Source: Myxocyprinus asiaticus
Taxonomy: Eukaryota; Chordata; Actinopteri; Cypriniformes; Catostomidae
DNA: 64,000 nucleotides
Direction: 5' to 3'
Assembly (NCBI RefSeq): GCF_019703515.2
Contig: NC_059372.1
Location: 17,264,492-17,328,491, forward strand
Shown: positions 37,073 to 64,000 of the stretch, piece after piece
Position numbering within the stretch: the stretch's first letter is position 1
Layout of the letters: the number at the start of each line of letters is the position of its first letter
The notes under the pieces: generated by a model
What the model was told of the DNA's origin: nothing
What the model saw: the letters and a program-made list of their open reading frames with translations, nothing else
Database searches by the model: none
Program-made: the position numbers and the translations under genes

Positions 37073-37345
37073 AGACATTTAACCAAAAATGTATCTAAAT
37101 CAGAATGTACAATCAAGCATAAAACATGTAAGATACATACAGTACAAATAACTGTATGATTATTCCCAAAGTACATACTTTGGGATGAATGTGTGTGTTT
37201 TAAGTTAATTACCAGCTGGATGGATGGCATCTGACAATATGTTTAGAAACGACAACCATTGTTTAAAAAAAAAAGAAAAAAAAAAACACTGTACAACTCA
37301 CAGACAGCATTTAGGCCACACTCACAACAAATGTTGTGTAAACCT

Positions 37346-41574
<4,229 letters not shown>

Positions 41575-41592
41575 ACAGCATCTTTTATGTGA

Positions 41593-50248
<8,656 letters not shown>

Positions 50249-50398
50249 GCTTATGCTCTAATGCTTTACTTCTGGCCTCTTAAATTCAGTTTAGAGTTTT
50301 TGGAGGAGGGCAGGCCTATTACCCACAAGGCATTGGATATTTTAGAATTGCCTACAAGAATTGTGTGCCATTTGAATGTATTTTCTTATGGAAGTTTA

Positions 50399-50404
50399 AA
50401 TAAA
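50399..50404 (+). terminator. AATAAA polyadenylation signal of nmnat1
   Basis: AATAAA 151 bp after the stop codon, followed by a T-rich TTTGTTTCATTGT. Gives a short 3' UTR. Confidence 0.75.
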
Positions 50405-50464
50405 GACTGATTGATTAGAAGATTGATTTGTTTCATTGTATTCTATCTAAGACAGAAGAACCAT

Positions 50465-50790
50465 GTTAGATGGTATTACTAGATCTCAGTGCTGCCTTTG
50501 ACACTGTTGACCACAACATTCTCCTAGACAGATTGGAAAACTGGGTACGGCTCTCTGGGACGGTCCTCAGCTGGTTCAGGTCATATCAAGAAGGGAGTGG
50601 TTACTATGTGATCATAAGCAACTAAGTATCTGAGTGGACAATCAATGGCGTGTGGAGTCCCACAAGGCTCGATTCTTGCACTGCTCCTGTTCAACCTGTA
50701 TATATTCCCAAGAGGCCAAATTATGAAAAAGAACCAAATTGCGTGCCATAGCTATGCAGACAACACCCAGACTATCGCCAAATGACTATA
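50465..50790 (+). mobile_element. L2-type LINE reverse-transcriptase fragment
   Basis: Decayed plus-strand coding sequence: [20 protein letters not shown], then [13 protein letters not shown], a frameshift, GVPQGSIL-like (CGTGTGGAGTCCCACAAGG) and SYADNTQ-like at the end. Stops and frameshifts show it is dead. It starts about 60 bp after the nmnat1 polyadenylation signal. Confidence 0.8.
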
Positions 50791-51325
50791 GCCCCATAAA
50801 CTCTATGGCTAGAGCACGTTGCTCAAGCTTTGGTGATTTAAAGTTAAGGGCAAACCTCGGTTTATGCCACATTTGCTCACTGACATTTGTTTGACAAGTG
50901 CATGAGAACATTTGCTCTGAGCATTTAAACATCAGATAATCTTAATCTATGAGTATTCAGTGCAGTGTGTTAAATTAAACACATTAAACGTATTTTTACA
51001 CATGCAAAATGCGTTTTTACAATACTTTCAAACATCTGATAAATGTAATAAAATTTACTTTTTGAACAGGTAATGCTGTGCTCATGGGTGTGTTTTGGCA
51101 AAAAACTATCCACACAAAGACCTGCCAGACACGTTTTACTTTACGTAAGACATATGATACAGAGCCACAACTTTGCAGCATTGATGAAAGATGAAAGTTA
51201 AAGGATAAATCTCCGTCCACTCAACTCACAACACATACTGTATAAACGTTGGGAATCTTGCTGTCTGTCATATATTGCACCTGGTTTCTTCAAATCACAA
51301 CAAGTGATTTCAGACAGTTGATAAA
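50791..51325 (+). promoter_or_regulatory. rbp7 upstream region
   Basis: The interval holds nothing recognisable up to about 51200. A TATAAA at 51241-51246 (ACTGTATAAACG) lies 80 bp before the ATG and is a plausible core promoter. No retinoid response element was recognised with confidence. Confidence 0.45.
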
Positions 51326-52840
51326 ATGCCTGCCATCCTCTCTGGTACATGGGATATGGTCAGCAATGTCAACTTTGAGGGATACATGATTGCTTTAGGT
51401 GAGATTGCATTTTTTTATTTTTTTTATTTGCTTTGAATGGAAGATTGCTCTTAATTGTGCTAATGCATTGTCTGTATTACTGCACATTTTATTACTTATG
51501 CTTTTTATCTCTCTCAAGCTACTTTGTCTTTATGTGACAATGTGTAAACATTTTAATAAAATAATTGTATGATGAGTATATTTGTAAGCTTGGCAGGACA
51601 AAGTGTCCTTATAACTGTCCTACTATGTTGTGCACCCCAGAGTGGAAGTCATAAACTCTGTTATCTCTTAGGGATCGGCCTGTATACCCGTAAAATTGCC
51701 CTTAAGCTGAAACATCGTAAAGTGATCGAGCAGGTGGGAGATTGCTTTGTGATCAAGACACTCAGCACTTTCAGAAACTACACTCTTTCCTTCAGAGTGA
51801 ATGAGGTGTTTCAAGAATTTACAAAGGGACTGGATGACAGACACTGCAAGGTATTACAAAATAACATTATAACTTGTTTAAAAAAATAACTTATGTTAAA
51901 TTGGAGGGCATGCCATTTATCGGTTATTAATCGGTTATCGATTCTTTAATATCTGCTCTACCGATAAATGGTAAACCCGATATTAATAAAATTATAACAG
52001 ATTAATTGGGAAAGCGTGAATATTGCTGAAAAATATTGGTCAAACTGATAAATGATTATTACATAATTAGTTTTACTTCTGTTTTTTAACACAATAATAA
52101 ATAAATAATCATTAGATTACAACAATGACAATAAGCTACATAAATGGTTATTATTTATGCAAAGCTGTTTTGTATAAAAAGTTTAAGTAATTTGAGCAAA
52201 AAATAGCTTAAATAACTAAGTTACGTTACAACTGAAGGCACGCTGGTTATCGGTTATTTATCGGTTCTTTAATATCCATTCTATCGATAAATGGTAGACC
52301 CAATATCAAAGAACCAATATAGGTAGTCCCGATTATAAAAAAGATAACCGATTATTTGGGAAAGTGTGAATATCGATAAAAAATATTGGTCAAATCAATT
52401 ATCAGTCTATCTATATAGATTACACTTTTTTAAACAGCACCAGAACAGAGGCAGCTTTCCTTCAGTATTATCTTTAGGCTATTTGAATACAAATATTTGC
52501 TTAATACATATTAAGGAGAATAGATGCCTGTGTTGTGGTGAAGGACAAAATTAAACAGAATTCTATCTGTCTACAGTCCCTGATGAATTGGGAGGGAAAC
52601 AGGATGGTGTGCGTTCAAAAGGGCGAGAAAAAGAACAGAGGCTGGGCGCACTGGATTGAGGATGATAAACTTCATTTGGTAAGTTTGGTAAATTGAGCAC
52701 TTTACACCATAAACATCTGTAGGGAATATTTATGAATTTATTTCAACATTCACCCTTTAATGGTCATACCTCTTAATCTTTTACAGGAGTTGTACTGTGA
52801 AGATCAAGTCTGCAAGCAAGTTTTCAAACAGGTTGTCTGA
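51326..52840 (+). CDS. rbp7: Retinoid-binding protein 7 (cellular retinol-binding type), complete
   Basis: Cytosolic lipid-binding protein of the FABP/CRBP family that carries retinoid in a 10-stranded beta-barrel. Four exons: 51326-51398, 51672-51850, 52577-52678 and 52787-52840, 408 nt, 135 aa (human RBP7 134). The N-terminus [20 protein letters not shown] has the family signature. [21 protein letters not shown] and the [20 protein letters not shown] end match RBP7 closely. The exon sizes 73/179/102/54 are the classic four-exon layout of the family. All introns are GT-AG. Teleosts can have two rbp7 copies; I cannot tell which this is. Confidence 0.95.
51905..52410. repeat. Duplicated TTATCGGTTAT repeat in rbp7 intron 2
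   Basis: Unit 1 (51905-52060) and unit 2 (52235-52410) share TTATCGGTTATTA, TTCTTTAATATC, TCTACCGATAAATGGTA or its variant, TTGGGAAAG, GTGAATAT and AAAAATATTGGTCAAA. Either two insertions of one MITE or a local duplication with a 330-bp offset. Confidence 0.7.
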
Positions 52841-54240
52841 GGCCCTGTGGTGGCATTTAAGACTTAAGAGATGATGCACTGATGTAAACAAAGTAGTTTA
52901 CACTTCAAAATCCGAGGAACATGGGGCAAAAGGGAGGATCAAGAGTTCCAGCCTATGTCCCAAAACCTAGGCAGAGAGGCTTGCAGACTGAGCTAGTGTT
53001 GTTGAACAAATGAAAGTCTAGGACATGAATTATGTTGCAACTAGAGGGCGACATAAGACCATTTACAAACAAACACTGTTCAGACTGGTCAACAGTTTGT
53101 TGGAAAACATTGTAATTTGTTAATAGTTTCCGAGAGAGGAGCCACTTTCACAAAGATGAAGCTATGTGCCAAGTATAACTTAATGGCCCTGATTTTATGT
53201 AATTAAATCCAGAATCATCATTTCACCAGAATATGATGCATTAAGATCAAGTCACCTTTTTAAATAAATTTAATTTAGATCATTTTTAAGGCTGTTTTTA
53301 AGCTTTATTTTTAAATTCATTTCTGCATGTTTAGTCACATCTAAACATGGTTTGTAAATGTAGTCATCAGTCAAGTGAAAGTCCTGTATTGCACAATTAA
53401 TTTTTTTTAAAAAACACATGTACATATTTGTCAGTGCCTAGTTTGTAACATCTTTATCATAGGGAAGTGCAATAAAAAAATAAATAAAAAAAAACAGTCA
53501 TCAATTCAATCAACCGAAAGTCATTTATTGTCCAATAAAACATGAAACAATTTATACTTTGTGTGCTTATATGCCATTGCCTGGTTTGTAGTGTCTTGAT
53601 CAAAAATAGATTAATAAAGTAATAATAAACTCTTATAAAAAAATAAATAAATAAATAAAAAACCTTGGTCATCAATTTAATCAATTGAAATTCCTTTATT
53701 GTGCAATAATAATAATATAAATGTCATACCTTATGTTCTTTCATGGGGAAATTCGATCAACAAATGAAAATAATAATAAATTCTTTAAAAAAATCTAATC
53801 AATCCAATCCACTAAAAGTCGTTTATTGTGCAATAAAACTTGGAAAAAGTTATACTTTGTGTGCTTATTTGCCATTGCTTTTATTTATTTATTTATTTTT
53901 TATAATATGTATTTTTAATGGGTAAGTTTAATCAACAGATTAATTAAAGTAATAATAAACTCTATATATCAAAAAAGGGAAAGTTATATGGCCAATTTCC
54001 CCTACAGCCTGTTAGCCTTATGCAATTTATTTATTTATTGGTGTGCCTACATGTTTGCTGGCCTTTCTTTCATCTTGTCAAAAATGTGAATAGAGTTGCT
54101 GTCGTATGATGATTAAAGACCTTTAATAAGCTAAATAATAGCTTTATAACGTATACCGTTTGCCATTCATTTAACCTAATTAGACTTTGTCCTGAAGTAA
54201 ACAAGTCTCTCGAGGTTGCCTCAGCAGTGAAATCAGTTTC
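52841..54240 (+). other. rbp7 3' UTR and downstream spacer
   Basis: Non-coding and AT-rich. AATAAA hexamers are common because of the degenerate tandem repeat at 53360-53975, so the rbp7 polyadenylation site cannot be fixed. No further gene was seen before ube4b. Confidence 0.5.
53360..53975. repeat. Degenerate tandem array, about four units
   Basis: Units begin at about 53361, 53497, 53669 and 53792 with (G)TCATCAATtcAATCAA, followed by GAAAGTC.TTTATTGT.CAATA. Several units share ATACTTTGTGTGCTTAT, GCCATTGC and AAAGTAATAATAAACTC. Unit lengths vary (about 125-180 bp) because of (AAAT)n expansions. Confidence 0.75.
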
Positions 54241-54547
54241 CTGAACTGCCGCAGCATGGAATATGTCGAGCTCACGTCACGTGACACCAGATCCAAAATG
54301 GCCGCGTCAGTGTTTTGACGAATAATACTTTTGTGTTTGTTTCATTCTTCACGTAAATCGAAAATAACGCGTAGCGATCGGCAGAAATCATCCGCGCGTG
54401 TTTGAAGTTTTAATATAAATATTTGACTTAGACAATCACGACTTATTGAAATTTATTTTATGGTTCAGACTATGCACTTTTGGTGTTTATAAGGTGGCTA
54501 GCTGACTGGCTAGCAATATAATTAAGCTGAAAATTTAAAGAAAGGCG
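54241..54547 (+). promoter_or_regulatory. ube4b promoter and 5' UTR
   Basis: A locally CG-containing segment. TCACGTGA (E-box/USF-type palindrome) at 54277-54284 overlaps a CRE-like ACGTCAC, and AAAATGGCCGCG (YY1-like) lies at 54295-54306. Others are AACGCG and TAGCGATCGG (about 54366-54381). No TATA box at the expected distance. The arrangement suits a housekeeping promoter. The start ATG is at 54548 in GGCGATGG. Confidence 0.55.
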
Positions 54548-63536
<8,989 letters not shown>

Positions 63537-64000
63537 GCAAGTGCAATAGCTGGCATATTTACTAGAGAATGACCAATATTGTTTTTTTTATGACACATAC
63601 TGTTTATTTTTATGTTTAATTGTCCGATAACCGATATGGATAATGGTTTTAAAGCATTGTTTTATTTTTGTTCATTTGACACATTAATAACTGAACCATT
63701 TGTCACAACCATCTGAAGGTTAGTGAGACTAATATTACACATAATAAACAAGAAACAACAGTACTTGTTTTACAAGAAAAGGCCTGTTTTATTGGCAACA
63801 TACACCACGTCTTTTTACTTGATCTAACTTAAAATTTTAAGTCTTTTGGAATTGAAGACTTTATGCAATTTGTCTTCCATTATGTGAGTTGTTCTTTTTG
63901 GATATATGTCAAACTTTATTTGTAAACCTGATTAAAATTATTGGTCAAACAGTTTATCTGTATATCACTAATACTTAGATCAAAGTAATTCTTTATAGGG
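63537..64000 (+). other. ube4b intron 6 (start)
   Basis: Starts GCAAGTGC. The rest is AT-rich with a repeat relic (TTGTCCGATAACCGATATGG near 63620) related in sequence style to the rbp7 intron repeat. No exon before the window edge. Confidence 0.55.

Larger units (their letters stand above)
35261..37345. other. Convergent interval between clstn1 and lzic
   Basis: Holds a GT/AT microsatellite (35536-35566), an A-rich stretch preceded by AATAAAATAAA (36193-36224) and an Angel-like foldback (36506-37072). It probably includes the lzic 3' UTR on the minus strand. I searched both strands for CTNNBIP1-like coding sequence and saw none. Confidence 0.5.

Noticed and set aside
63537..63549. ube4b exon 6 running on to a stop at 63547-63549
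   Set aside because: The homologous protein continues for hundreds of residues, and a good GC donor sits at the conserved junction. A GT donor at 63541 is possible but shifts the junction away from the human position.

Overview
This is vertebrate nuclear DNA, most likely from a cyprinid-type teleost. It is AT-rich, its genes are split by GT-AG introns, and it is full of fish transposons: Angel-like foldback MITEs, hAT MITEs, tRNA-derived SINEs, L2- and L1/Tx1-type LINEs and a Ty3/gypsy element. The gene order clstn1 > lzic > nmnat1 > rbp7 > ube4b matches the human 1p36.22 block, except that no CTNNBIP1 coding exon was seen between clstn1 and lzic. No database search was run. Genes were recognised from protein sequence and the exon junctions were worked out by hand from reading frame and splice sites.

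Layout. (1) 667-31492, plus strand: clstn1 (calsyntenin-1) from its second coding exon to the stop, 18 exons; exon 1 lies off the left edge and the 3' UTR runs to about 35.25 kb. Its last intron holds a 5'-truncated L1/Tx1-type LINE whose 15-bp target-site duplication spans the exon-intron boundary and so duplicates the 5' splice site. (2) 37346-40010, minus strand: complete lzic, 6 coding exons, 190 aa. (3) 41596-50248, plus strand: complete nmnat1, 4 coding exons, 275 aa. Its first intron is a stack of nested transposons about 5.4 kb long, including a broken gypsy element of Gmr1 type (integrase end before reverse transcriptase) and an 889-bp element with 183-bp terminal inverted repeats around a fragment of an unassigned protein. 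(4) 51326-52840, plus strand: complete rbp7, 4 exons, 135 aa. (5) 54548-63536 and onward, plus strand: the first six coding exons of ube4b. The window ends in intron 6, which appears to start with a GC donor.

The genes have separate jobs: a neuronal cargo adaptor (clstn1), an ICAT-domain protein (lzic), nuclear NAD synthesis (nmnat1), retinoid binding (rbp7) and a ubiquitin chain-elongation ligase (ube4b). They share old vertebrate synteny, not a pathway. lzic and nmnat1 are divergent and may share an upstream region.
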